A stretch of 64,000 bases of DNA from Gemmataceae bacterium (GTDB lineage Bacteria; Planctomycetota; Planctomycetia; Gemmatales; Gemmataceae), in contig LR594586.1 in assembly GCA_901538445.1 (NCBI GenBank), forward strand, positions 248,001-312,000. The letters are read 5' to 3'. The translations under genes and the position numbers were made by a program. Below are positions 15,417 through 25,087 of the stretch, one piece after another (the stretch's first letter is position 1; every line of letters begins with the position of its first letter). Below the pieces are notes generated by a model that saw nothing but the letters and a program-made list of their open reading frames with translations, did not search any database and had not been told where the DNA came from.

Positions 15417-18185
15417 ATGAAGTTGACCCAGTTCCTGCGAATGACGCGGTTCCGGGGCCGGCCCCCGGCCGCTGCCGGCGCGCAGCGGGCTGAAGAGACC
15501 CTCTCGCGGCCACCCCACGGGGGCCGGGGACAGTGGTTGACGGCCCTGGCACTGGGGCTCGCGGCGTTTCTGGTCTACAACTCGAACCTCCGGCTCATCA
15601 GCTCCGGCGACAACTACCCGGCCCGGTACCTGCCCTTCGCGATCTGGAGGGACGGGACCCTGTACCTCGACTCAATCGCGGCACTCACCGCGCAGGGCGA
15701 GGCCGACCCGTACTGGATCGTTCAGGTGGGCGGCCACGCGATCTCGTACTACCCCGTCACGGTGCCGGTCGTCGTGTCGCCCCTGTACCTCCCCGCGGCC
15801 CTCTACCTCGACCGGTACGGGTGGACCGCCGACCGGGTCGAGACGGCCGCCCGGGTCATGGAGAAGCTGGCCGCGTCGCTGATCGCGAGCGCGTCGGTGG
15901 GGTTCATGTACCTGCTGCTCGCCCGCCGCACCCGGTGCCCTTGGCCGCTGTGGCTCACCGCCGCGTACGCCTTCGGGACCAACACCTGGATGATCAGCAG
16001 CCAGGCGCTGTGGCAGCACGGCCTGGCGGAGATGCTGCTGGTGGTCGCACTCTACGTGGTCCTCGGCCCGTGCTCGGCGGCCCGCTCGTTCGGCCTGGGC
16101 CTGGTGCTGGCGCTCGTCGGTGCCGCGCGGCCGCCCGATGCCATCTTCTCGGCCGCACTCGGGCTCCATGCCCTGCACTGGTCGAGGGGACACCGCCCGT
16201 TCCTCTGCCTGGGAGCGGCGCTGCCCCTGTCCCTCCTGCTGGCGTACAACCTCGCCGTCACCCACCACCTGCCGGGCGCGTACCCCATCAAGGCGAACAT
16301 GAGCTTTCTCCGGCTCGACCCGGTCCGGGGCGGCCTGGGGCTGCTGTTCAGCCCGGCAAGGGGGTTGTTGGTTTTCTCCCCGTTCCTGGCGCTGGTGCCG
16401 TTCGCCCTCGGCGCCGCGCTGCGCGACCCCCGAACGCGAGGGCTCGCAGCCCTGATTCTCGTGTCCGTCGTGCTGCAGGGGTACTTGTACGCGAAACTCG
16501 ATTGGCGCGCCGGCTGCTCGTGGGGGCCGCGCTGGCTGACGGACATGGTCCCCCTACTGGTGTGGTTGCTAGCCGCGGGCCTGCACGGGCTCAACCGGAT
16601 CGGCCGCATCGTCCTGGTCCTCACCACCGGCGTGGCGGTCGCCGTCCAGGTGATCGGTGCGTTCTGGTACACGGGTGCCAGCGACGCCGTGCTCATGCGC
16701 GAGGCGGGCGACCCCAACCGCCTGAGTGTGGTCTGGGAGTTCCACAACGCGCCGTTCGTTGCCGAACTCCGCCACGGGGTCGCTCCGCGCGAACTCGCTC
16801 TCGAGGTCGAGGGGTACGTCGACCGCATCAAGGCGGACGGACAGGACGCCGACCTGGTGATTGCGGGAACGGACCTTACGATCCAGGGATGGGCGCTTAC
16901 CGATCACCACAGCCCGCACGCGGTGCGGGTGCACCTCGTCCCAACCCGTTTCGACCCGTACAGGCGGCCGGGCCCGTACCCCGCAGCGGAAACCACCGCC
17001 CTGGGGGACCGTCCCGACGTCGCGAAGTCCCGGGGCTCACGCGGGCCCACGGGCTGGGAGGTCGTGCTTCCGACGTCGGGCCTCGAACCGGGCGCGTACC
17101 GCGTCGAGGTGAAGGCCCAGTGCTCCCCGGGGGGCGAATTCCGCTCGGCCGCCCACCGGCCCGTGACCGTCCTCCCCGCCGAGCCGACCGCGGGTGCGAC
17201 AGCCATCGGACTCGAGGACCTCGCCCGCGTCGCGCGCACCCGCCTGCGGGCCCGGCAAAGTGCCGCCGGGTTCTGGCAGACCGCGTACACCGGAGCGACG
17301 ACGTTCGATCATCCACAGTTTGAGATGAACGTGTTCACGACCGCTCTGGTCCACGACGTCCTCGTTCCGCTCGCGCGGCCGGGCGAGTTGGAGAAGTGTC
17401 TCCTGCAGGCGCGGCTGCACCTCCGGGACCAGATCGAGGCCAACGGGTTGGTGCGGTACCACGGCCGGCCCGACGCCCCGTCACTGCCCTTGTTGGGGTG
17501 CGTCATCACACCGGACGCCGACGACACGGCTCTCGCGTGGAGGATCGGCGGCGGTCCCCGGGACGCGCGCCTCGGCGCGGCTCGAAACGCGTTGCGGGAC
17601 TACCGCACGGCCGAAGGGCTCTACCGCACGTGGCTGGCCCCCCGTGAAAAGTACATCAGTGTCGAACCGGGTCGCGACCCCAACCCGACGGACGCCACGA
17701 TTCAGATGAACGTCCTCATGTTCCTCGCCCAACTGGACACGGTGGAGGCCGGATCACTTCACAAGGCGCTTCAGTCGACGATCGCGGAGGACCGACTCTG
17801 GGTCTACTACGAGCGCGCGCCGATCGTTCCGTTGCTCCGTGAAGGGGATTTAGCGGCAATTGGCTACCCGGTGGTCCTTCCCGCGGCCCGGCGGCAAACG
17901 ACTGTGGCGACACAGGAGGTGTGGGTCTCGACATGCAATTTGCTCGCACGGTGCCAGGGCGCTTCCGGTACTCGGCCCACGCGTGCCGAACTCCGGGCTG
18001 CCCTCGAGTTGCTGGGGCGCAACTCCTTTGAACCGGTGCGTTCGAACCCACCCCTGATCTACCACAACGACTTGACTGCCCGGCCCAGTCGATATTACTG
18101 GTCACCTGACCTGGGCTACGCATTGTGGCTCCGCGTGTATCAAGAGCTGGCAAACGATCTCGAACGCACGGGACCCGTTCCATGA
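15417..18185 (+). CDS. Multi-pass membrane protein fused to an alpha-toroid domain with a DXDD motif
   Basis: 922 residues. Residues ~40-430 contain about ten hydrophobic segments and a polytopic layout like GT-C/PMT-type glycosyltransferases (SSGDNYPARYLPFAIWRDG early; KLDWRAGCSWGPRWLTDMVPLL later). A soluble beta-rich segment follows (about 480-595). Residues ~600-922 resemble a prenyltransferase/terpene-cyclase alpha-toroid: FDHPQFEMNVF, ITPDADDTALAWR with D700-A-D-D703, DATIQMNVLMFLAQL and EVWVSTCNLL. PDADDTA matches the DXDD acid motif of class II cyclases such as squalene-hopene cyclase. The start follows the previous stop by two bases, and the end overlaps ubiA-like as ATGA. Function is inferred only; the toroid may instead be a binding module. 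Confidence 0.7.
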   Translation: MKLTQFLRMTRFRGRPPAAAGAQRAEETLSRPPHGGRGQWLTALALGLAAFLVYNSNLRLISSGDNYPARYLPFAIWRDGTLYLDSIAALTAQGEADPYWIVQVGGHAISYYPVTVPVVVSPLYLPAALYLDRYGWTADRVETAARVMEKLAASLIASASVGFMYLLLARRTRCPWPLWLTAAYAFGTNTWMISSQALWQHGLAEMLLVVALYVVLGPCSAARSFGLGLVLALVGAARPPDAIFSAALGLHALHWSRGHRPFLCLGAALPLSLLLAYNLAVTHHLPGAYPIKANMSFLRLDPVRGGLGLLFSPARGLLVFSPFLALVPFALGAALRDPRTRGLAALILVSVVLQGYLYAKLDWRAGCSWGPRWLTDMVPLLVWLLAAGLHGLNRIGRIVLVLTTGVAVAVQVIGAFWYTGASDAVLMREAGDPNRLSVVWEFHNAPFVAELRHGVAPRELALEVEGYVDRIKADGQDADLVIAGTDLTIQGWALTDHHSPHAVRVHLVPTRFDPYRRPGPYPAAETTALGDRPDVAKSRGSRGPTGWEVVLPTSGLEPGAYRVEVKAQCSPGGEFRSAAHRPVTVLPAEPTAGATAIGLEDLARVARTRLRARQSAAGFWQTAYTGATTFDHPQFEMNVFTTALVHDVLVPLARPGELEKCLLQARLHLRDQIEANGLVRYHGRPDAPSLPLLGCVITPDADDTALAWRIGGGPRDARLGAARNALRDYRTAEGLYRTWLAPREKYISVEPGRDPNPTDATIQMNVLMFLAQLDTVEAGSLHKALQSTIAEDRLWVYYERAPIVPLLREGDLAAIGYPVVLPAARRQTTVATQEVWVSTCNLLARCQGASGTRPTRAELRAALELLGRNSFEPVRSNPPLIYHNDLTARPSRYYWSPDLGYALWLRVYQELANDLERTGPVP

Positions 18186-19051
18186 TTCGCGTGCTCCGGC
18201 TACTGGGTTGTATCCGCCTCGGAGAAGTACTCCTTCTACAGGGCGCGCCGGGGATCGGTCTGGTACTCGCCCCCGGCACCCCTTCGCCCACCCCTTGGGC
18301 CACGTACACGTTGTTTTTGGTCGCCAGTGTCCTACTTGTGGCCCACATCTGGACGCTGAACGATTGGGCCGACGCGGACCTGGACGCCCAGGACGGCAAC
18401 AAGTCGTCCCAGTCGTTCCTGCGGAAGGGCCTGACGCGCTCTAAGGTCGGCGGACTCTCAGCCACTCTGTTGCTGCTCGGCCTGGCACTGTTTTCCCAGT
18501 TGAGCACCCGAACCCTCGGGGTGGCACTCGGGATCACGGTCCTGGGTGTCGTCTACTCAGTGCCGGGCATCCGCGCGAAGGGGATCGCTGTCCTCTCATC
18601 AGCTGTCCACCTCGCAGGCGGTGCCCTCCACTTCTTGCTGGGCTACACCTTGTTTGCTCCCCCGGACCACCACGCGATCCCGTTGGCGCTGTTCTTTGCC
18701 CTCACTTTCACGGCGGGGCACTGTGTGCAGGAAGTGCAGGACCAGGAAACCGATCGCTCGGCAGGGGTACGGACAAACAGCGTGGTCTTCGGAAAGCGGC
18801 CCATGTTCTGCATCGGGGTAGTTCTCTTTTCCGCTTCTTATATTGATCTTATATTTCTTTGCTCGTGTAAAATATCTACTGGATACTTCGGCCTCCTGCT
18901 GGTTCCGCTCTTACTTCTTCATTTAATTTATGCCCACCAAGCGCTATCAGTTGGCCTTTCGTTTACAGACGTTTATCGATTTCGCAAACGATACCGCGCC
19001 ATACTCGCGACTGCAGGATGTGTACTCTGCCTGCTATCTTGGCTTTCATAA
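18182..19051 (+). CDS. UbiA-family prenyltransferase
   Basis: 289 residues with eight to nine predicted membrane segments. Both aspartate motifs are present: NDWADADLD near residues 60-68 (NDxxDxxxD) and QDQETDRSAG near 186 (DxxxD), which bind the magnesium-prenyl diphosphate. Family members transfer an isoprenoid chain to an aromatic or sugar-phosphate acceptor, or reshape a polyprenyl chain. The start overlaps the preceding stop (ATGA), so it is translated with the DXDD fusion protein. Base composition falls sharply in the last ~200 bases (A+T-rich from about 18835), unlike the rest of the operon. Confidence 0.85.
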   Translation: MIRVLRLLGCIRLGEVLLLQGAPGIGLVLAPGTPSPTPWATYTLFLVASVLLVAHIWTLNDWADADLDAQDGNKSSQSFLRKGLTRSKVGGLSATLLLLGLALFSQLSTRTLGVALGITVLGVVYSVPGIRAKGIAVLSSAVHLAGGALHFLLGYTLFAPPDHHAIPLALFFALTFTAGHCVQEVQDQETDRSAGVRTNSVVFGKRPMFCIGVVLFSASYIDLIFLCSCKISTGYFGLLLVPLLLLHLIYAHQALSVGLSFTDVYRFRKRYRAILATAGCVLCLLSWLS

Positions 19052-19344
19052 CGCCATGTCCAAGAGTGATGCTCTCGGGAGTTGCTGGTTCCATATAACA
19101 GAAAACGCGTGTGCCCCCACCACCAACCCGTTATGGGGAGCGCCGTGGCCCTCGTCCAGCACAACCAAATACTTCCGGTCGGTGACCCGACGGACCGCCG
19201 CCGAACAACAAGATGATCGGGAACTCCATGATGTTCGCGACTGAAAACCCGCCCGGGAGCGCGATGTGGGACTTCAAGGTGTCCGCGAAGTACGTCTGGG
19301 CGATCAAGCAGTGATGAAAACAGTTGGCCAGCGGTCTCCGCGCT

Positions 19345-19475
19345 TTGGTTCTGAAGAGTTGACCGTGGTTCTGAAGCGTTTGGCGTGATTCTGAGGAGCT
19401 TTGGCTGGTTCTGAGGAGTTTTCGTTGATTCTGGACACCCCACCCCCCACTTCCCCCAGAACCATCTCTTACTTT
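19345..19475 (+). repeat. 20-bp-period array, copy 1
   Basis: The motif GGTTCTGAnGmGTT recurs with an exact 20-base period; unit starts are at 19345, 19365, 19385, 19405 and 19425. The last unit runs into the tail GGACACCCCACCCCCCACTT and CCAGAACCAT, which can fold back on the GGTTCTGG. The tail and the flank CCGTGAGTC...TGCCACCGG recur at copy 2. This copy is the most diverged (GAAGAGTT or GAGGAGTT instead of GAGAGTT). It sits between the UbiA gene and the sigma-factor gene. The remaining sequence of 19052-19590 shows no supported gene; 19210-19315 may be the tail of a decayed reading frame (ending SAKYVWAIKQ). Confidence 0.9.
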
Positions 19476-19590
19476 TCGCTCCAACCGAAGCGCCGTGAGT
19501 CACCAGTGCCACCGGTCTCGGTGAGGTCGGGCGCGGCCTAACCCTCACAGCCAGCCGGCTCCAGAAACACCGTCTCCACGCAATCCGGCA

Positions 19591-20160
19591 TCACACCTGA
19601 TCGCTGAGCCCCAAGTCTCGGAGGCGGGCACGCGCACGGCTCAACCGCGCCCGCAGAACCGCCGGGGTGCAATCCAGGGCCGCCGCGATCTCGACCGTGC
19701 TGTAGCCCTGGGCGAGCAACTCCAGCGCTCGCCGGTCGGCGCCATCAACCTCACCCAGAATGTGTGCGAGGAGGTCGTCCGACTCCGCACGCGACGACGG
19801 GGGCGCAACGGTGCGGTCCACGGGTTCCGTGCCCGGGTCGAGTGCGGACGGCCGCTTCTTCTGGGCCGCGCGCTGGAACTTGTGCCGCAGGACCGTCACG
19901 GCCAGCGCGAGCAACTGGCCCTCGTCCGAGAACGCGTACCGACCGTCCCGAAGTCCGGGCAGCAGCGCACGGTGAACGGACTGGACCAGATCAACCGAAT
20001 CCAGGGCCTGGCGCAGCGGAGACCGGAGGAGCGCTCGCGCCGCGAGCCGGACCCGCGACTCGTACCGCCGGAGGAGGTCCGTCAGCGCGGCGGAGTCCCC
20101 CCTCCCTGCCCGGCTGAGCAGGTCGGCGAGGTCGTCCCGACCCGGTGACGGTTCGCTCAC
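19591..20160 (-). CDS. ECF-type RNA polymerase sigma factor
   Basis: 189 residues. Region 2 is RRYESRVRLAARALL...LDSVDLVQSVHRALLPGL, and region 4 is ALELLAQGYSTVEIAAALDCTPAVLRARLSRARARLRDLGL with a clear helix-turn-helix. The length and the residues before region 4 fit the planctomycete ECF families encoded next to Ser/Thr kinases. It is divergent from the WD40 kinase 80 bases away, and a shared regulatory region between the two is likely. No anti-sigma factor is visible nearby, so control by the kinase is a reasonable inference. Confidence 0.88.
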   Translation of the reverse strand: MSEPSPGRDDLADLLSRAGRGDSAALTDLLRRYESRVRLAARALLRSPLRQALDSVDLVQSVHRALLPGLRDGRYAFSDEGQLLALAVTVLRHKFQRAAQKKRPSALDPGTEPVDRTVAPPSSRAESDDLLAHILGEVDGADRRALELLAQGYSTVEIAAALDCTPAVLRARLSRARARLRDLGLSDQV

Positions 20161-20240
20161 GCATTCTCCGACTTGCGACGCTCTGGCGATGTATACTACT
20201 TTACCTGGCTGGCCCCACTTCTGCGAACCGGAACCGGCCG

Positions 20241-23200
20241 ATGTTGAACCCGCGACCTCGGTCCCCGGTGGCGGGGTGGTGCGAGGAGTTGGACCGCCGC
20301 CTCGCGGCCGGCGAGCCCGCCCGGGCCGAGGACTACCTGGTCCCCGAACTAGACGCGGAAGACGCCGTCGAACTGGTGTACGCCGAGTTCGTGTGCCTGG
20401 AGCAACTCGGCCGCGGGCCGGACCCGAACGAGTACCTCATTCGGTTCCCGGGCATCCGGACTCAACTCGAAGAACAATTTCTGGTTCACCGGGCGGTCTG
20501 GGGCGAGTCGAAAACGCCCCCGGCGATCGGCCCCTACGACCTCCTTCGTGAGATCGGCCGGGGCGCTCGCGGGGCCGTGTTCGCGGCGCGGGACCGCCGG
20601 GACGGGCGGACCGTGGCGATCAAGCTCCTGCTCACCGGCGAGTACTCGACCGCGGACGACCTGGCCCTGTTCCAGCACGAAGCGGCCGTTCTGGCCCGCC
20701 TCGACCATCCGAACTTGACCCGGATCTACGAGGCCGGGTTGGCCGACGGTCGCCCGTACCTGGCGCTCGAGTACATCGACGGCCCGCCGCTCTCGCGCGC
20801 CCTCGGGACGTTCCGCCCCCCGGTCGCCGCGGCCGCACTGGTCGAGACCCTGGCGCGAGCGGTCCACCACGCGCACCTCCAGGGGGTGGTCCACCGCGAC
20901 CTGAAGCCCGGGAACATCTTGTTGCAACTCGGCGGCACGCAGGGAGCGGCAGTCGGAACGTCGCCGCCCGACGACCCGAACCCGTTGCTCGCCGCAACGC
21001 CGAAGGTGTCCGACTTCGGGCTGGCCCGGGTCCTCGACGCGAGCAACCACCGCACCCGGACCGGGCACATCGTCGGGACGCTCGCGTACATGGCCCCGGA
21101 ACAGGCGGCCGGCACCGCCCACCGCGCCGGCCCGGCCGCCGACGTGTACGCGCTCGGGGCGGTCCTGTACGAGTTGCTCACCGGCCACGCGCCGTTCGGC
21201 CCGGACCCGTCGCCGGCCACGCTCCACCGGATCCTGTACGAACCGCCCGCGGGCCTGCGACGGCTCACCCCAGCCGTGCCCCGCGACCTCGAAACCGTCG
21301 TTCTCAAGTGCCTGGAGAAGAACCCGGACCGCCGCTACGCGACCGCGCTCGTCCTCGCCGACGACCTGCGCCGGTTCCTCGCCGGGAGGCCGATCGCGGC
21401 GCAGCGCGTGGGGCCGGCCGAGTCGCTCCGCCGCTGGGTCGCCCGGCGGCCGGCACCCGCGGCGCTGATCGCGGTGGTGGTCCTCGCCACCGTCGGGTCG
21501 ATCGCCGGGGGCCTGTACTACAACGCCCGCCTCCGCTCGGCACTCGAGGAGTCCGAAGACCTCCAGCGCCAGACCGCGGCGGCGCTCGCCGAGACGGACG
21601 CGCTGCGGGCCGACACCCGGCGACAGCTGGACGACACCCGCCGCGTGCTGTTCGCCCACCAACTCGCACAGCTCCCCGCCCTGTGGTTGCGGGAACCGAT
21701 CCGGGCCAGGCAACTGCTCGTCGATGAGAAGATCTGCCCGCCCGAACTGCGCGACTTCACCTGGCACTACTTTCAGAACCAGTGCGCGCTCGGCGAGCGG
21801 TCCTACGAGGCCGCCCACCCGGGCGGGACGCGGGCGGTCGCGTTCCTGCCCGACGGGCGACTGGTCAGCGGCGGGGCGGACGGGAAGCTCCGGTACTGGC
21901 CCGCACCGACCTCCAACGGCCGTCCGGGGCGCGCGGTCGCGGCGCACGGTAAGCCGGTCACCGGCGTGGCGGCGTGCGACGACCGCACCGTTGCCTCTTC
22001 GAGTCTCGACCGCACCGTCAAGGTCTGGACCCTCGACCATCCCAAGCCGGTCCGGACGATCACCGTGCCGGCCGTTGTGAACGGCCTGAGCGCCGACCGG
22101 CAGAACCACCGACTGGCGGGGGCGTGCGGCGACGGCGTGGTGCGGGTGTGGGACCGGGAGACGGGTCGCGAGGTCGCCGCGCTCGCCGCGCCCCAGGTGC
22201 CGGTCACGTCAGTCGCGTTCGGCGACGAGGGCCGGCTCGTCGCGGCCGGAGCGAAGGACGGGTCCGTCCGGCTCTGGGACCTGGCGACCCGCACGGCGAA
22301 GGTGGTCGGGACCGAGCACACGGGGGCCGTTGTCGGCCTCGCGTTCGCGCCCGACGGGACGTTCGTCGTTTCCACCACCGAGCGCGGCGAGGCCCGCGTG
22401 AACGACCTCCGCACCGGGGCCGCGCGCGACCTCCGCGGGCACCTGATGCCGGTACGCGGGGCGGTGGTGTCGCCGGACAACGAGCGCATTCTCACCGGGG
22501 GCGAAGACACGTACCTCAAAGTGTGGGACACCGCCACCGGGCAGGAGCTGACCAACCTGATGCGGCGCGACGTGTCCGCAGCCGCGTGGTCGCCGGACGG
22601 CCGCTGGGTCGCCGCGGGGAGCCGCGACGGGCGGCTGTGCGTCTACAGACTGCCGACCTTCCCGGCGCCCGCCGTCCACCGCCAGCCGACGAACGTCGGC
22701 GCCCTCGCGGCGCTACCCGGCGGGGGAATCGTGACGGCGGACCGGGTGGGAGAGGTGCGCGTGTGGGGCGCGGCGGTGCCGACGCCGGTCGCGACGTTCG
22801 AGGTGCGGCCGCATGATTCGGGGCCGGTGCGCCCGCAGGCGGTTCTCGGGGGCGGCGCGCCCGCCCTGGCCATCTCTCCCGACGGCGCGACCATCGCGAT
22901 CGGAGCCGGGGGCGGCGAGGTGGTGCTGTGGGACGCGGCGCGCCGCACCGAAACGGGCCGCTGGGCCGCTCACGACGGCAACGTCGCGGCGGTCGCCTAC
23001 CACCCCGGCGGGCAAATCATTGCGACCGGGGGGGTCGATACCGCAATCCGCCTCTGGGACGTTGAGACCCGGAAACCCGTTCGCACCCTTGCGGGGCACA
23101 CCCGCGGCATTCTCAGCCTGGCGTGGTCCCCCGACGGCACCCGGCTCGCCTCGGGCAGCGAAGACAACACCGTCCGGGTCTGGGACGCCGAGACGGGGCG

Positions 23201-23603
23201 GCTCGAACGCGAGTTGAAGGGCCACACGATGTGGGTACTCAGCGTCGCGTTCCGCCCCGACGGCCGGCTGCTCGCGTCCGGCAGCCGGGACCGCACCGTG
23301 CGCCTGTGGGATCTCGTCGGCAGTCAACCGCCGGTGGTGCTGTCCGGGTACACGAACTGGGTGTACTCGGTCGAGTTCTCGCCGGACGGCCGCACCATGG
23401 CGACCGGGTCCGGGCACTACTCGATCGACACGCCGGGGGAGGTGAAGTTGTGCGACCCGGACGCGGGGTACGTCCGGGCGATCCTGACCAACGTCCACGC
23501 CCCAGTTGCGTTCAGCCGCGACGGCACCCGGTTGCACGTGGGCGTCCGGGGCGGGGTGGCGGAACTGGTCGGCGCTACTTCTTCCCCGGGGCCTCGACCT
23601 TGA
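20241..23603 (+). CDS. Ser/Thr protein kinase with transmembrane segment and WD40 repeats
   Basis: 1120 residues. Residues ~95-360 are a Hanks-type kinase: G-loop GRGARGAVF, VAIKLLL lysine, HRDLKPGN near 218, DFGLAR near 257, and the APE equivalent MAPEQAAG. A single membrane helix lies near 405-425 (AALIAVVVLATVGSIAGGLYY), followed by a short coiled segment rich in Glu, Gln and Arg. From about 520 to the end are repeated WD40 units (VRLWDLATRT, IRLWDVETRK, VRVWDAETGR, VRLWDL), enough for one or two propellers. ATG 20241 is preferred because it begins the kinase-family N-terminal region. It is divergent from the sigma factor. The 3' end overlaps the convergent next gene by 29 bases. Confidence 0.92.
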   Translation: MLNPRPRSPVAGWCEELDRRLAAGEPARAEDYLVPELDAEDAVELVYAEFVCLEQLGRGPDPNEYLIRFPGIRTQLEEQFLVHRAVWGESKTPPAIGPYDLLREIGRGARGAVFAARDRRDGRTVAIKLLLTGEYSTADDLALFQHEAAVLARLDHPNLTRIYEAGLADGRPYLALEYIDGPPLSRALGTFRPPVAAAALVETLARAVHHAHLQGVVHRDLKPGNILLQLGGTQGAAVGTSPPDDPNPLLAATPKVSDFGLARVLDASNHRTRTGHIVGTLAYMAPEQAAGTAHRAGPAADVYALGAVLYELLTGHAPFGPDPSPATLHRILYEPPAGLRRLTPAVPRDLETVVLKCLEKNPDRRYATALVLADDLRRFLAGRPIAAQRVGPAESLRRWVARRPAPAALIAVVVLATVGSIAGGLYYNARLRSALEESEDLQRQTAAALAETDALRADTRRQLDDTRRVLFAHQLAQLPALWLREPIRARQLLVDEKICPPELRDFTWHYFQNQCALGERSYEAAHPGGTRAVAFLPDGRLVSGGADGKLRYWPAPTSNGRPGRAVAAHGKPVTGVAACDDRTVASSSLDRTVKVWTLDHPKPVRTITVPAVVNGLSADRQNHRLAGACGDGVVRVWDRETGREVAALAAPQVPVTSVAFGDEGRLVAAGAKDGSVRLWDLATRTAKVVGTEHTGAVVGLAFAPDGTFVVSTTERGEARVNDLRTGAARDLRGHLMPVRGAVVSPDNERILTGGEDTYLKVWDTATGQELTNLMRRDVSAAAWSPDGRWVAAGSRDGRLCVYRLPTFPAPAVHRQPTNVGALAALPGGGIVTADRVGEVRVWGAAVPTPVATFEVRPHDSGPVRPQAVLGGGAPALAISPDGATIAIGAGGGEVVLWDAARRTETGRWAAHDGNVAAVAYHPGGQIIATGGVDTAIRLWDVETRKPVRTLAGHTRGILSLAWSPDGTRLASGSEDNTVRVWDAETGRLERELKGHTMWVLSVAFRPDGRLLASGSRDRTVRLWDLVGSQPPVVLSGYTNWVYSVEFSPDGRTMATGSGHYSIDTPGEVKLCDPDAGYVRAILTNVHAPVAFSRDGTRLHVGVRGGVAELVGATSSPGPRP

Positions 23604-24006
23604 TGAGGATCTCGGTCGCGTCCGGCCTCACGGTGACCTTCAGGCCCGACGATTCGACGCTGCTGTACTTCGCCGCGACGACCGGCCTTGTGGGCGTGGC
23701 GCTGTCGGTCGCCGGGAGGGCCACGATGGTTACGTCGTGCTCGCCCTCGAGCACCCCGTCCTTGTCGGTGAACGTGGTCAACTCGAACGCCCCGTCCTTG
23801 TCGGTCATCCCGCGAGCCGGGATCCGCCTCCCCTCGTGGGTCGTTTGCAGAACCACCGTCGCCCCGGGGACGGGTTTGCCGTCCTCGTAAACGAGCCGGC
23901 CCGGAACGCGGTAGGTTTTCGGGTTCGCGTCGCCGCAACCCGAGAGGCAACAGAGCGCGAGCAAACAGGCCGAGCCCAGCGGCCAGCGTGGAGAGCGTCG
24001 GGACAT
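23575..24006 (-). CDS. Transthyretin-like (carboxypeptidase-regulatory-type) lipoprotein
   Basis: 143 residues. The N-terminus has a positive stretch, hydrophobic core and lipobox LSGC (cysteine near residue 24), so it should be a lipid-anchored exported protein. The mature part VPGRLVYEDGKPVPGATVVLQTT...TDKDGAFELTTFTDKDGVLEGEHDVTIVAL is the small beta-sandwich found in many planctomycete lipoproteins encoded after DUF1559 genes. It is the last gene of the minus-strand group and converges with the kinase gene, overlapping it by 29 bases. Its role is unknown; binding or cell-surface structure is usual for the fold. Confidence 0.82.
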   Translation of the reverse strand: MSRRSPRWPLGSACLLALCCLSGCGDANPKTYRVPGRLVYEDGKPVPGATVVLQTTHEGRRIPARGMTDKDGAFELTTFTDKDGVLEGEHDVTIVALPATDSATPTRPVVAAKYSSVESSGLKVTVRPDATEILIKVEAPGKK

Positions 24007-24110
24007 GAGACTACCGATCGGGCGAAGTGGGAAGTAGCCGCCCGGGACGCGGTCGGGATCCGCGGCCCGGGGGGACGAATTGGACAGCGAACCGGGCCGC
24101 ACCGCGCGGC

Positions 24111-25025
24111 TCAGTACTCGCCCGACGGAACGGTCCCGATCGCGCGCGTCGTGAGCCGCGCCAGGGTGACGGAGTCGATGTTGAACTTCAGGGAGCGAAC
24201 GCTCCCGTCGCCCCACACGAAGTTCACCGAGCCGGGGTGCCAGCTCCCGAACACCGCGAGGGCCTGGCCGCCGACGCTGTCGGTCGGCCCGTTGCCCAGC
24301 GGCCACTCGGCCCCCGACCCGCCGCTGGTGCCCCCGGCGACCCGCATGAACGAGTACGCGAACCCGCCCATGATCGGCCCGTCGCCGCCGCTGTCCCTGC
24401 CGAGGTCCGCCGTGCGGAGGTGCTTCTCACCGATCATGAGGGTGGAGCTCAGGCCGTCGGTCACCGAGGTGAGCGAGGTCTGGCTCTTCCAGTTGGCCGC
24501 GGACCCCGAGGTGCCGGACGCGACCACGATCATGCCGGCCGCCGAGACGCGGCGGAACGGCGGGTCGTTCCCGTCCGGCCCGTCCACGGTCGCGAAGTCC
24601 CCGAGCGAGCCGTTTTGCCCGGTCGCAGTGGCGTCGTTCTGCGTCGAGAGCTGGTTCGACGAGCGGCGGCTCGGGCACTGGTACGTGGGGATCGTCGCCT
24701 GGAGCGCCGCACCCGGCTGCGCCGACACCATAGCGGTCAGGTTGAACTGCTTGTAGACGTTGTCCTGCTCGATGAACGGCAGAATCAGGACTGGCCACGC
24801 AAGGTAGCGGTACTCGATCCGGGCCGGCGGGAGCTTCCCGAGTGCGTCGTGGTAGCTGTGGACCGCGATGCCGATCTGCTTGAGGTTGTTCTGGCACTTC
24901 ATGCGTGCCGCCGCCTCACGGACCTTCTGGACGGCGGGGAGGAGCAGCCCGATCAGGATCGCGATGATGGCAATGACGACCAGCAGCTCGATGAGCGTGA
25001 ACCCTCGCTGTTGGGGACGAGACAT
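24111..25025 (-). CDS. DUF1559 prepilin-like protein
   Basis: 304 residues. The N-terminus [18 protein letters not shown] is a type IV prepilin/pseudopilin signal with cleavage expected before FTLIE. The family signature continues with [30 protein letters not shown], and the C-terminus has the H-X-G motif [22 protein letters not shown]1559 proteins are hugely expanded in planctomycetes and thought to be surface or export associated; the precise role is unknown. The start is fixed by the prepilin leader. It lies 62 bases after the DUF1501 gene and 104 before the lipoprotein gene, all on the minus strand. Confidence 0.93.
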   Translation of the reverse strand: MSRPQQRGFTLIELLVVIAIIAILIGLLLPAVQKVREAAARMKCQNNLKQIGIAVHSYHDALGKLPPARIEYRYLAWPVLILPFIEQDNVYKQFNLTAMVSAQPGAALQATIPTYQCPSRRSSNQLSTQNDATATGQNGSLGDFATVDGPDGNDPPFRRVSAAGMIVVASGTSGSAANWKSQTSLTSVTDGLSSTLMIGEKHLRTADLGRDSGGDGPIMGGFAYSFMRVAGGTSGGSGAEWPLGNGPTDSVGGQALAVFGSWHPGSVNFVWGDGSVRSLKFNIDSVTLARLTTRAIGTVPSGEY

Positions 25026-25087
25026 GAACGGACTCCGGAGAGGACGAGAATGGGAACGAATGGATGCAACCGACACGGGCGAAAGGA

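Noticed and set aside
20173-20197. Promoter TTGCGA...TATACT before the kinase gene
   Set aside because: The spacer is only 13 bases, too short for a sigma70 promoter.
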